Shown here one piece after another: positions 32,338 through 47,743 of a DNA stretch of 64,000 bases. A program made the translations under genes and the position numbers. Position 1 is the first letter of the stretch, and every line of letters begins with the position of its first letter. The notes below the pieces were generated by a model. The model ran no database searches and was not told the DNA's origin. It saw only the letters and a program-made list of their open reading frames with translations. Source of the DNA: Aquabacterium sp. (GTDB taxonomy: Bacteria > Pseudomonadota > Gammaproteobacteria > Burkholderiales > Burkholderiaceae_C); NCBI GenBank assembly GCA_023266355.1, contig JAHFQM010000005.1, forward strand, positions 248,001 to 312,000. Reading direction: 5' to 3'.

Positions 32338-32871
32338 TCAGCGGCGGCGCTTGGTGGCCAGCATGGTGCCGCGGCAGCTGTCGGCGCCGCACCAGCAGGC
32401 GTATTCCTTTTTCAGCTTGGGCGTCAGGCGGGCGTCGATGATCAGGCCGTAGTCGAAGAACAGCTCTTCGCCGACGGCGATGTCGCGCAGGGCTTTGAGG
32501 AAGACGCGGTCGCCATCCTGCTCGGCTTCCAGGTTGGGCGCGCAGCTGTGGTTGATCCACTTGGCCGAGTTGCCCTTGTATTTGCCGTCGATGACGTGGC
32601 CGTCGTCGAGGTGGAAGTAAAAGGTGTGGTTGGGCTGGGCCGGATCGTGCGGGTGGCGGCGCAGCGCCTCTTTCCAGGTGATGATCTCGCCCTTGTACTC
32701 CAGCACGGTGTCGCCTGCGCGCAGCGGGCGGATCGCGAAGACGCCCTTGCCATGCACGCCGGACTCGCGCACCTGGGTGCGGCGGCCCCGGTCCACGGCC
32801 TCAGAGTGTTGTTTGGCCGTCCGCACAGCGGGTTGGGGCGCGGATGAGTTTCGTGGGGCGGCTTGCGTCAT
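32338..32871 (-). CDS. SET-domain protein, putative protein lysine methyltransferase
   Basis: The 177-residue protein is almost entirely a SET domain. Motifs are GKGVFAIRPLRAGDTVLEYKG, WINHSCAPNLEAE (about 105-117) and GEELFFDYGL, plus a post-SET zinc cluster CWCGADSCRGTM. The core SAM- and lysine-binding residues are present. Such proteins methylate lysines, and bacterial substrates are mostly unknown. The start is ambiguous: ATG 32871 is preferred, while ATG 32889 and ATG 32991 would add 6 to 40 residues of Arg/Ala/Thr-rich sequence encoded by the GT-repeat region. It is divergent from topB. Confidence 0.85.
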   Translation of the reverse strand: MTQAAPRNSSAPQPAVRTAKQHSEAVDRGRRTQVRESGVHGKGVFAIRPLRAGDTVLEYKGEIITWKEALRRHPHDPAQPNHTFYFHLDDGHVIDGKYKGNSAKWINHSCAPNLEAEQDGDRVFLKALRDIAVGEELFFDYGLIIDARLTPKLKKEYACWCGADSCRGTMLATKRRR

Positions 32872-32900
32872 CGGCCAGTTTGGGTACATTGAATTGGTGG

Positions 32901-32950
32901 GCGCGCGCGTGCCCGCGTGTGCGCCCGTGCGCCCACGTGTGTGCGCGCGA
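32901..32950. repeat. Alternating purine-pyrimidine (GC/GT) tract, potential Z-DNA
   Basis: About 50 bases of near-continuous CG/TG/CA alternation (GCGCGCGCGT, GTGCGCCCGT, CACGTGTGTG, GCGCGCG) interrupted only by short CCC runs. It lies between the divergent SET-domain gene and topB, where negative supercoiling would build up. Confidence 0.6.
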
Positions 32951-32999
32951 GAAGCCCGATTGTAAGTACGGTCTCCAACATTTCCGAACACGCCCGCTC

Positions 33000-35711
33000 A
33001 TGAGCAAAGCCCTGGTCATCGCAGAGAAGCCTTCCGTCGCCCAAGACATCGTGCGTGCCCTCACGCCGATCGACGGCAAGTTCGACAAGCACGACGAGTA
33101 CTTCGAGTCCGAGCACTACGTGGTCAGCTCGGCCGTGGGTCACCTGGTGGAAATCAAGGCGCCCGACGAGTTCGACGTCAAGCGCGGCAAGTGGAGCTTC
33201 GCCAACCTGCCCGTCATCCCGCCGCACTTCGACCTCAACCCCATCGACAAGAGCAAGGGCCGGCTCAACGCCCTGGTCAAGCTCATCAAGCGCAAGGACG
33301 TCACCAGCCTCATCAACGCGTGTGACGCGGGGCGCGAGGGTGAACTGATCTTCCGCCTGATCGTGCAATATGCCGCCGACAGCACGGCCACCACCCGCGC
33401 CAAGGGCCTGGGCAAGGACGTCAGCCGCCTGTGGCTGCAGAGCATGACGCCAGCGGCCATCCGCGATGGCTTCGCGCAGCTGCGCACGGACGAGCAGATG
33501 CTGCCGCTGGCCTCTGCGGCGCGTTGCCGCTCCGAAGCCGACTGGCTGGTGGGCATCAACGGCACGCGCGCCATGACGGCCTTCAATTCGCGCGATGGCG
33601 GCTTCTTCCTGACCACCGTGGGCCGGGTGCAGACGCCGACGCTGTCCATCGTGGTGGAGCGCGAAGAAAAGATCCGCAAGCACATCTACCGCGATTACTG
33701 GGAGATCCGTGGCACCTTCGGCGCGCAGGCCGGCAGCTACGACGGCAAGTGGTTCAACCCCGACTTCAAGAAGGTCAAGGGCGCGGCCGAAGGCTCGCTG
33801 GAGGCCGAGCAGAAGGCCGACCGCGTCTGGTCCGCCGCCGAGGCACAGGCCATTGCCGACGCCGTGCGTGGCCAGAGCGGCACGGTCACGGAAGAGTCCA
33901 AGCCCAGCACCCAGGCCAGCCAGCTGCTGTACGACCTGACCACGCTGCAGCGCGAGGCCAACTCCCGCTTTGGCTTTTCCGCCAAGACCACGCTGGGCCT
34001 GGCCCAGGCCTTGTACGAAAAGCACAAGGTCCTGACCTACCCACGTACCGATTCGCGCGCGCTGCCCGAGGACTACCTGAGCGTGGTCCAGCAGACCATG
34101 GGCATGATCGCCGACGAGGACCTGCCCGGGCCGCTGAAGGACCTGGCCCAGCACGCCCGCAAGGCGCTCAACGACGGCTACATCAAGCCCATCAAGCGCG
34201 TTTTCGACAACGCCAAGGTCTCGGACCACTTTGCCATCATCCCGACGCTGCAGGCGCCGCGCAGCCTGACCGAGGCCGAGGCCAAGCTCTACGACATGGT
34301 GGTCAAGCGCTTCATCGCGGTGTTCTACCCCTCGGCCGAGTTCATGGTCACGACCCGGATCACGCAGATCCCGGCGGGCGGTGCCACGCACCACTTCCAG
34401 ACCAACGGCAAGGTGCTGGTCAAGCCGGGCTGGATGGCCGTCTATGGCAAGGAAGCGGCCGAGGAGGGCGACGACGCCCACCTGGTGGCCGTGCAGCCGG
34501 GCGAGTCGGTGGGCAACGAAGATGTCACCGTCAACGCGCTGAAGACCAAGCCGCCGGCCCGCTACACCGAAGCCACGCTGCTGAGCGCCATGGAAGGCGC
34601 GGGCAAGCTCATCGACGACGAGGAGCTGAAAGCCGCGATGCAGGAAAAGGGCCTGGGCACGCCAGCCACGCGCGCACAGGTCATCGAAGGCCTGCTGACC
34701 GAGAAGTACATGCTGCGCGAAGGCCGCGAGCTCATCCCCACGGCCAAGGCCTTCCAGCTCACCACGCTGCTGCGCGGCCTGGGCGTGGAAGACCTGACCA
34801 AGCCCGAGCTGACCGGCAACTGGGAGCACCAGTTGAGCGAGATGGAGAAGGGCCGCCTCAGCCGCGAGGCCTTCATGGACGAGATCGCCGCGATGACGCA
34901 GCGCATCGTGCAAAAGGCCAAGGAGTACGACCGCGACACCATCCCCGGTGACTACGCCACCCTGAGCACGCCCTGCCCGAACTGCGGCGGCGTGGTCAAG
35001 GAGAACTACCGCCGCTTCACCTGCGTGGGCAAGGGCGGGGCCACCGGTGCGGACGGCGAAGCCGCCACGGGTTGCGGCTTCAGCATGACCAAGATCCCGG
35101 CCGGCCGCAGCTTTGAGTTGAACGAGGTCGAGCAACTGCTGCGCACGCACAAGCTGGGCCCGCTGGAGGGCTTCCGCTCCAAGGCGGGCTGGCCCTTCAC
35201 GGCCGAGCTCAAGATGGTCCAGGACGCCGAGACGAACAACTGGAAGATGGAGTTCGACTTCGGTGAAGACGCCAAGAAGGAAGAAGAGTCCGGCGAGGCC
35301 ATCGACTTCAGCGCGCAGACCACGCTGGGTGCCTGCCCCAAGTGCAACAGCTCGGTGTTCGAGCACGGCACCAACTACATCTGCGAGAAATCGGTCGGCC
35401 CCAAGCCCAGCTGCGACTTCAAGACGGGCAAGGTCATCCTGCAGCAGCCGATCACGCCGGAGCAGCTCGCCAAGCTGCTGGAGAACGGCAAGACCGAGCT
35501 GCTGGACGGTTTCGTGTCCAACAAGACGCGCCGCAAGTTCAAGGCCTTCCTGAGCTGGGACGCCAAGGCGGGCAAGGTGGGCTTCGAGTTCGAGCCCCGT
35601 GCACCGCGCGCGGCAGGCAAGACAGCGGGCAAGACGGCCGCCAAGAAAGCAGCCGGCAAAACCGCAGGCAAGGCGGCAGCGAAGGACGCCGCCAAGGAAA
35701 CGGACGCCTGA
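33000..35711 (+). CDS. topB: DNA topoisomerase III (TopB)
   Basis: The 903-residue type IA topoisomerase cuts one strand to decatenate DNA. The TOPRIM domain holds EKPSVA (about 9-14) and DAGREGELIF. The catalytic tyrosine is Tyr347 in LTYPRTDSRALP. The zinc-finger tail has CPNCGG...C...C (about 658) and CPKCNS...C...C (about 779), followed by a lysine/alanine-rich basic tail ending KAAAKDAAKETDA (about 870-903) that resembles histone H1-like DNA-binding tails. E. coli TopB is about 650 residues; the extra length is the zinc and basic tail. The ATG at 33000 opens the family sequence MSKALVIAEKPSV. Confidence 0.95.
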   Translation: MSKALVIAEKPSVAQDIVRALTPIDGKFDKHDEYFESEHYVVSSAVGHLVEIKAPDEFDVKRGKWSFANLPVIPPHFDLNPIDKSKGRLNALVKLIKRKDVTSLINACDAGREGELIFRLIVQYAADSTATTRAKGLGKDVSRLWLQSMTPAAIRDGFAQLRTDEQMLPLASAARCRSEADWLVGINGTRAMTAFNSRDGGFFLTTVGRVQTPTLSIVVEREEKIRKHIYRDYWEIRGTFGAQAGSYDGKWFNPDFKKVKGAAEGSLEAEQKADRVWSAAEAQAIADAVRGQSGTVTEESKPSTQASQLLYDLTTLQREANSRFGFSAKTTLGLAQALYEKHKVLTYPRTDSRALPEDYLSVVQQTMGMIADEDLPGPLKDLAQHARKALNDGYIKPIKRVFDNAKVSDHFAIIPTLQAPRSLTEAEAKLYDMVVKRFIAVFYPSAEFMVTTRITQIPAGGATHHFQTNGKVLVKPGWMAVYGKEAAEEGDDAHLVAVQPGESVGNEDVTVNALKTKPPARYTEATLLSAMEGAGKLIDDEELKAAMQEKGLGTPATRAQVIEGLLTEKYMLREGRELIPTAKAFQLTTLLRGLGVEDLTKPELTGNWEHQLSEMEKGRLSREAFMDEIAAMTQRIVQKAKEYDRDTIPGDYATLSTPCPNCGGVVKENYRRFTCVGKGGATGADGEAATGCGFSMTKIPAGRSFELNEVEQLLRTHKLGPLEGFRSKAGWPFTAELKMVQDAETNNWKMEFDFGEDAKKEEESGEAIDFSAQTTLGACPKCNSSVFEHGTNYICEKSVGPKPSCDFKTGKVILQQPITPEQLAKLLENGKTELLDGFVSNKTRRKFKAFLSWDAKAGKVGFEFEPRAPRAAGKTAGKTAAKKAAGKTAGKAAAKDAAKETDA

Positions 35712-35826
35712 GCCCGCTGGCGTGCATCCTCCCGCAGACCCAGGTTTTCCCGTGATCTGATCGGACCATTGCCACATTCCTGCGCTATCGTTCGCGCCTT
35801 GCGAAGTCGAGCGTGCAGGTGGTGAG

Positions 35827-36969
35827 ATGAAGTGGCAGTGCGGTGGGTGGGGCCAGGGCCTCCGGATGGCGGTGTGCGCCCTGGGCGTGAGCGCGTGGGT
35901 GATGCTGCCCGGGGTGGCCGGGGCGCAGGGCGGCGCGCGTGTGGGGGGCTCTTCAGGGGCGCCTCAGGTGGAGGTCCGCGGCGCAGGCGCCACCTTCCCG
36001 GCGCTGGTCTATGCCCGCTGGGCCCAGAAGTTCGCGCAGGCCCACCCGGGCGTGAAAGTGAGCTACGCGCCCACGGGTTCGGGCGATGGCGTCAAGCAGA
36101 TCACGGCGCGCAGCGTGCACTTCGGCGGCACCGACGTGCCCCTGAGCGCGCAGAAGCTGCAGGCAGCCCGTCTGGTGCAGATCCCGATGCTGGTGGGCGG
36201 CCTGGTGCCGGTGCTCAACCTGCCGGGTGTGGAGGGCAACCAGCTCGCCATGGACGGCCCGCTGCTGGCCGACATCTTCCAAGGCCAGATCACGCGCTGG
36301 GACGACGCCCGCATCGCGGCGCTCAACCCGGGCGTGCGCCTGCCGGCCCTGGCCATCGTGCGCCTGGTGCGCCAGGAGGCGTCGGGCTCCACCGAGACCT
36401 TGCTGCGCTACCTGGGCGAGGCCTCCGCGCGCTTCCAGGCGGCCGTGCCGGCCAGCGGTTTGCCGACCTGGCCTGCGGGTGTGGCAGGGGCGCAGGCCCC
36501 GCGCGCGGCCAAGGGCAACGACGGCGTGGTGGGCCTGCTGCGCGCCACGCCAGGCGGCATCGCCGTGGTGTCCTTCGACCGCGTGCTGCGCGACCGCCTG
36601 AGCGCGGTGCGCCTGAAGAACGCCGCGGGCAAGCCGGTGGTGGCCAGCGAAGCGGCCTTCCGCGCGGCCATCTTGTCGTCCGAACTGCACCAGAAGGGCG
36701 ACGACAACGCCAGCCTGCTCAACCGCCCGCGCCCCGACGCCTGGCCGCTGACGGCCACCAGCTTCGTGCTGCTGGACGCGGCGCCGAAGGACATGGCCTC
36801 GGCCGAGTGGACGGCGCGCTTCGTGCACTGGTGCTTCATGCATGGCGACGAACTGACCCGGGACACCGGCTTTGCGCCTTTGCCCGACCGCGTGCAGGCC
36901 CGCCTGGCCGGTCGGCTGCTGCAGATCCACGGACCGCAGGGCGAGACGATCCCGTTCATGGCGCCGTGA
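35827..36969 (+). CDS. PstS-like phosphate-binding protein (orphan)
   Basis: The 380-residue protein has a signal peptide (about 10-35, ending GVAGAQ) and the phosphate-binding folds of PstS: GAGATFPALVYARWAQKF, APTGSGDGVKQITAR, FGGTDVPLSAQKL and RQEASGSTETLLRYL. It should bind phosphate in the periplasm. No pstC, pstA or pstB lies near, so it may feed a distant transporter or serve as a sensor. A good leader (GGTGAG) precedes the ATG. Confidence in family is high; the ligand is inferred. Confidence 0.88.
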   Translation: MKWQCGGWGQGLRMAVCALGVSAWVMLPGVAGAQGGARVGGSSGAPQVEVRGAGATFPALVYARWAQKFAQAHPGVKVSYAPTGSGDGVKQITARSVHFGGTDVPLSAQKLQAARLVQIPMLVGGLVPVLNLPGVEGNQLAMDGPLLADIFQGQITRWDDARIAALNPGVRLPALAIVRLVRQEASGSTETLLRYLGEASARFQAAVPASGLPTWPAGVAGAQAPRAAKGNDGVVGLLRATPGGIAVVSFDRVLRDRLSAVRLKNAAGKPVVASEAAFRAAILSSELHQKGDDNASLLNRPRPDAWPLTATSFVLLDAAPKDMASAEWTARFVHWCFMHGDELTRDTGFAPLPDRVQARLAGRLLQIHGPQGETIPFMAP

Positions 36970-37074
36970 GCCTGGGGCCACGCCCGTGGGTGAAAGTGTG
37001 TAAGGTTCGGAACTGCTGCGGCGACCGATGGGTCATCGCCAGTCTGGCTTTGCCTGCACCACGGAGTTCCCGCC

Positions 37075-38094
<1,020 letters not shown>

Positions 38095-38114
38095 CCGACC
38101 TGCAGATTGCCCCC

Positions 38115-38762
38115 ATGACCACCGCTGCCATCCAACCCTCCTGGCTCAACCAGGCCCTGCTCAAGCCCTGGGCCAAGCCCCTGCTGTGGGCGCTGTGCAC
38201 GCTGCCCGCCGTTGGCCTGTTCATCGGCGCGGCGACCGACCAGCTCGGCGCCAACCCGGCCGAGAAGCTCATCCGTGAAACCGGTGAGTGGGCTTTGCGC
38301 TTCCTGTGGCTGACGCTGGCCGTCAGCCCGCTGCGCGACGTGGCCTCGCTGCCTGGGCTGCTGCGCCACCGCCGCGCCCTGGGCGTGACCATGTTCGCCT
38401 ACGCGCTGCTGCACTTCCTGGCCTATGCCTGGCTGGACAAGGGCCTGGTGGTGGACGACATCGTCAAGGACGTGTTCAAGCGCAACTTCATCCTCGTGGG
38501 CATGCTGGCCTTGCTGCTGCTGACGCCGCTCGCGCTGACCTCGTTCAACGCCGCGATCCGCAAGCTGGGCGGCAAAAACTGGCAGCGCCTGCACAAGCTG
38601 GTCTACGCCGTTGCCCTGCTGGGCCTGCTGCACTTCTACTGGAAGAAGGCGGCCAAGAACGACCTGAGCGAGGTGGCGGTGTACGCCGCCATCCTGGCCG
38701 TGCTGCTGGGCTGGCGCGTGATGCGCAAGGGCGGCGTGCTGGGGATGCTGCGGGTGCGCTGA
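38115..38762 (+). CDS. msrQ: MsrQ, haem-binding membrane subunit
   Basis: The 215-residue membrane protein has about six helices and histidines for haem (LRHRRALGV, LLHFLAYAWL, LHKLVYAVALLGLLHFYW). It belongs to the ferric-reductase-like family and passes electrons to MsrP. It lies 20 bases after msrP. The region behind it contains no further gene until 39383. Confidence 0.95.
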   Translation: MTTAAIQPSWLNQALLKPWAKPLLWALCTLPAVGLFIGAATDQLGANPAEKLIRETGEWALRFLWLTLAVSPLRDVASLPGLLRHRRALGVTMFAYALLHFLAYAWLDKGLVVDDIVKDVFKRNFILVGMLALLLLTPLALTSFNAAIRKLGGKNWQRLHKLVYAVALLGLLHFYWKKAAKNDLSEVAVYAAILAVLLGWRVMRKGGVLGMLRVR

Positions 38763-39382
38763 GGGGGCATTGAGGGTGCGTTGAGGCGGGGCCGGGCCAG
38801 GCAGCCCGGTGCGTGGCTCGGGCATGGCGGCGCATGCCAGCCGGGGCCTTGAGCGGCGCCCAGTGGGCCCGGCCTGTGGCCCAGACCGCCTTGCCCGCCG
38901 GCCGATGTCGCGCAGCCCCCGCCCATCCCTGGCCGCGGTTCCCCCGTTTTGACGGGCCTGTCGCCTGTTGGGGGGTGTCCGCCGCCTGTTGGGGGTGGCG
39001 CACCGCCCACCGGAAGTGGCTCGCCGCCCGATGGGCCTCACCCGCCGCCCGATGGGACCCATCTGCCGCTTTCTGGCACCCACGCGCCGGGTTCACCCCG
39101 GTCGCGCACGACCGACATCGGCTTGCGCATGGCCCCCATGGCCGCAAGCCCGACCCACATCGGGGCAAGGCCCGAGGCGCATCGCCTGGCGCGCGGGGCA
39201 TGCCTGGCTTGCGCGCGCACCCTCAAGGGGCATGGCCGACTCGCCATGACTGGCACTTCGCTCAGACTGGCCGGCGCGCCGCTCCCGGTGGGCGGCGCAC
39301 CGCACAGGGGGGCTTGCGGCGGGTTCGCCAGCGGCCAGGTCCCCCAAAGCAGGCCGCGAGCCGACGCGGCACAATCCACGCC
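38763..39382. other. 620-base noncoding gap between msrQ and the AEC transporter
   Basis: I see no credible gene here. Several frames stay open, as is usual in such GC-rich sequence, but none carries a recognisable domain. It holds the 21-bp periodic repeat described separately, and a -10-like GCACAAT just before the transporter ATG at 39383. Confidence 0.6.
38858..39165. repeat. Degenerate 21-bp tandem repeat
   Basis: A core like GCCCGATGGG recurs at exact 21-base steps: 38858, 38879, 38900, 38921, 38942, 38963, 38984, 39005, 39026, 39047 and 39068, then fading copies to about 39152. The clearest are GCCTGTTGGG at 38963 and 38984, and GCCCGATGGG at 39026 and 39047. Because 21 is seven codons, every reading frame shows heptads (for example PIGRRxR on the minus strand). 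There are no unique spacers, so this is not a CRISPR. Confidence 0.7.
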
Positions 39383-40459
39383 ATGCTGGACGTACTCGCG
39401 CTGATGGCGCCTTTCTTTGGCCTGGTGGCGCTGGGCTGGATCGCCGCGCGCCGCGGCCTGTTGCCGGTCGATGGCATCGGCGGCCTGATGACCTTCGTGC
39501 TGTACTTCGCCCTCTCGGCGCTGCTGCTGCGGCTGGCCGCGCAAGGGCGCTTGCAGGCGGGTGCCAGCGCCACGCTGTTGCTGGTCTATGCCACGGCCAG
39601 CCTGGTGGTGATGGGCTTGGGCCTGTGGTGGGCGCGGCGCGCGGGCCTGTCGCGGCGCAATGGCGCGCTGGCGGCCTTGGTCACAGCCTTCCCCAACACG
39701 GGCTTCCTGGGCCTGCCGCTGCTGACCAGCCTGCTGGGGCCGGACGCGGCCGGGCCGGTGGCGGCGACCTTGCTGATCGACGTGCTCGTGAGCTGCTCGC
39801 TGGCGATGGCGTGGGCGCATTCGCATCCGCATCCTGCGGTGGACGCGCGGGGTGCCGCCGCACGCGAGGAGCCCGACGACCTGCCGGCCAACGACCCGGG
39901 CCCCTTGGTGGCGTTGAAGCGTTCCCTGCTGGGTGCTTTGCGCAACCCCTTGCTGCAAGCCATGGCCGTGGGGATGGTGCTGGCTGCGCTGGGCTGGGCG
40001 CTGCCCAAGCCGGTGGACGACGTGGTGCGCCTGCTGGGCCAGGCCTCCACCCCGGCGGCCCTGGTCACGCTGGGCGCCATCGTGGCGCGCTCGCAGATGC
40101 GGCCGGGCCTGGCGGCCGGGGCCGTCAGCGTGGTGGGTGCTTCCTCGGCGCGCGGTGGTGCACATGCCGTGGCGCCCTCGCTGTGGTGGCTGGTGGCGCT
40201 CAAGCTGCTGGTGCACCCCGCGCTGGTGTGGCTGGCCGCCGCCGTGGCCGCCGAGCTGGGCCATGCCTTGCCGCCCTTGAGCGTGTTGGCCCTGACCCTG
40301 GCCGCGGCCTTGCCCTCGGCGGCCAATGTGTCCATGCTGGCCGAGCGCGAAGGCGCGGACACGGCCATGGTGGCGCGCGTCATCCTGTGGACGACGGCCG
40401 CGGCCGTGGGCACGCTGCTGATGTGGTCCAGCGTGCTGCGGGTGCACGCCGCGGTGTGA
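39383..40459 (+). CDS. AEC (auxin efflux carrier) family transporter
   Basis: The 358-residue protein has about ten hydrophobic helices in two halves, with a central cytoplasmic loop (about 145-180) rich in His/Ala/Glu. Features of the AEC family are APFFGLVALGWIAARRGLL at the start, TAFPNTGFLGLPLL in helix 4, LRNPLLQAMAVGMVL after the loop, and AALPSAANVSMLAEREG near the end. Members export small organic acids or amino-acid-like molecules; the substrate is unknown. The start is the ATG at 39383, since sequence upstream is repeat-like and noncoding. Confidence 0.88.
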   Translation: MLDVLALMAPFFGLVALGWIAARRGLLPVDGIGGLMTFVLYFALSALLLRLAAQGRLQAGASATLLLVYATASLVVMGLGLWWARRAGLSRRNGALAALVTAFPNTGFLGLPLLTSLLGPDAAGPVAATLLIDVLVSCSLAMAWAHSHPHPAVDARGAAAREEPDDLPANDPGPLVALKRSLLGALRNPLLQAMAVGMVLAALGWALPKPVDDVVRLLGQASTPAALVTLGAIVARSQMRPGLAAGAVSVVGASSARGGAHAVAPSLWWLVALKLLVHPALVWLAAAVAAELGHALPPLSVLALTLAAALPSAANVSMLAEREGADTAMVARVILWTTAAAVGTLLMWSSVLRVHAAV

Positions 40460-40473
40460 TCACCTCGGCCTGA

Positions 40474-41430
40474 TCACACGGCCAGCGCCACCGTGATGGT
40501 GGCCACGTAGCCGTTGCTCACGTCGCCGGTGAGGGTGACGAGCTGGGTGCTGTAACCGTCGCTGAAGACGTTGTCGGTGGCGAAGCTCATCTGCGCCAGG
40601 TTGGCGATGCTGGCGCTGTAGCCGCTGGCGTTGTTGTAGACGTCCTGGCAGGCGCTGACGGGGAAGGCCATCTGCGAGGTCAGCAGCTTGTTGCTGGCGC
40701 TGGTGGCCGTGGCCAGGCTGCGGTAGGCCTCGAAGTGGATGTGCGGCATGCGCCCGCTGTAGCAGCCGGGGAAGATGGTCAAGAAGGTGGCGGTGCCGGT
40801 GCTGTCGGTGGTCTGCACGCCGCGCAGGTAGTTCTCGCCCGTGACGCCGCTGGAGTACAGCGAGTACTTGCCGTCCCGCGTGCAGTGCCACAGGTAGATG
40901 GCCCAGCCCGACAGCACGGCGCAGTTGGCGTTGACGTTGACCAGGCGCACCCGCACGGTCAGCGGCACGCCGGCGGCCGTGCCCGAGGCCGAGCCCACGC
41001 TGGTGCGGATGTCGCTGCGAGCGATGCCGCTGAGGGCCAGCGCGTTGACCACGCTGCCGCTGACGCTGTTGGAGCCATCGGCGGGGTAGGGGCCCTGGGT
41101 CTCGGTGGGCACGGTGCTGCAGCTGCCACCGTTGCCATCGCTGGCCGTGACCAGGCTGCTCGGGTTGCTGCTGCCGCCATTGGCGGTGCTGGCATCGCCA
41201 CCGCCGCCGCAGCCCAGCAGGGACCAGGCGCTCAGGCTGCCCAGACCGGCCAGGCCGGTGAGCCAGCCCAAGGCCTGGCGGCGCGGTGTGCCTGGGGCCG
41301 CGGGGTGCGTCTGGCGCGTTTGCGCCTGCATGGCGGCCAGGTCGGCTTGCAGGCCGCCATGGTGGCGGGCGGTGGCTGGCTGCGGATCGGTGTCCAGCGC
41401 AGCGTGCGAGGGGGAGGGCGGCAAGGGCAT
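40474..41430 (-). CDS. Exported intradiol ring-cleavage dioxygenase-like lipoprotein
   Basis: The 318-residue protein resembles the C-terminal domain of intradiol dioxygenases. The iron-ligand pair is HxH in RMPHIHFEAY (about 220). SGWAIYLWHCTRDGKYSLY and TETQGPYPADG are also family segments. A twin-Arg stretch TPRRQALGWLTG and lipobox LLGC followed by GGGGD (about 73) point to a Tat-exported lipoprotein. Soluble catechol dioxygenases are cytoplasmic, so this class is extracytoplasmic and its substrate is unknown; a role in oxidised aromatics or cell-wall chemistry is only inferred. The start may instead be Met34. Confidence 0.82.
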   Translation of the reverse strand: MPLPPSPSHAALDTDPQPATARHHGGLQADLAAMQAQTRQTHPAAPGTPRRQALGWLTGLAGLGSLSAWSLLGCGGGGDASTANGGSSNPSSLVTASDGNGGSCSTVPTETQGPYPADGSNSVSGSVVNALALSGIARSDIRTSVGSASGTAAGVPLTVRVRLVNVNANCAVLSGWAIYLWHCTRDGKYSLYSSGVTGENYLRGVQTTDSTGTATFLTIFPGCYSGRMPHIHFEAYRSLATATSASNKLLTSQMAFPVSACQDVYNNASGYSASIANLAQMSFATDNVFSDGYSTQLVTLTGDVSNGYVATITVALAV

Positions 41431-41492
41431 GGGCAGGCGGTGGTGTGGCGGATGCCGCCATGCTTACCCACCGACTTTGCTGCGGTGTGTGT

Positions 41493-41540
41493 GCCTTGTA
41501 CCGCTGCAGATACAAGGCGGCACAAGGCGGCACAAGGCGC
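41493..41540. repeat. Hairpin and triple 10-bp direct repeat
   Basis: An inverted repeat GCCTTGTA (41493-41500) / TACAAGGC (41511-41518) overlaps three consecutive 10-mers at 41511-41540: TACAAGGCGG, CACAAGGCGG, CACAAGGCGC. It lies between the tandem-uvrA stop and the intradiol-like gene. Protein binding or transcript processing is possible; nothing proves either. Confidence 0.5.
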
Positions 41541-41570
41541 AGAGGGGGCACCGCCCCACCATCCCTCAGC

Positions 41571-47450
<5,880 letters not shown>

Positions 47451-47743
47451 GGGGGGCCTTTTGTCGGGGAAGCGACAGTGATGCGACGGTGTTTCGACAG
47501 AGAAGCGCTGCACAACGGGCAGGGCCAAACATTCTAGGGACTCCCCCCTGCCCCTGCTTGTGACAGGCCTCTGACCGAACGCGCCAAGCCGACTCAAGTT
47601 GAGCACAAACCCGCCGATACCCAGGGGGAGGCAGGGTGCCGAGAGGCGCCCTGACGTGGCACACGCTGGCCGTTGGGCGCCGTGCCGTGTCCCACGCATG
47701 CGTCCAGTGAGCCCAGGTGAGACGCGCATCAAAGGTGTGTGTG

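Noticed and set aside
38858..39165. CRISPR array
   Set aside because: The 21-bp units follow each other directly with no unique spacers, the copies are degenerate, and no cas gene is present.
41493..41540. Insertion-sequence end or attachment site
   Set aside because: The short repeats have no transposase or integrase nearby and no matching partner was found at the other side of the flanking genes.
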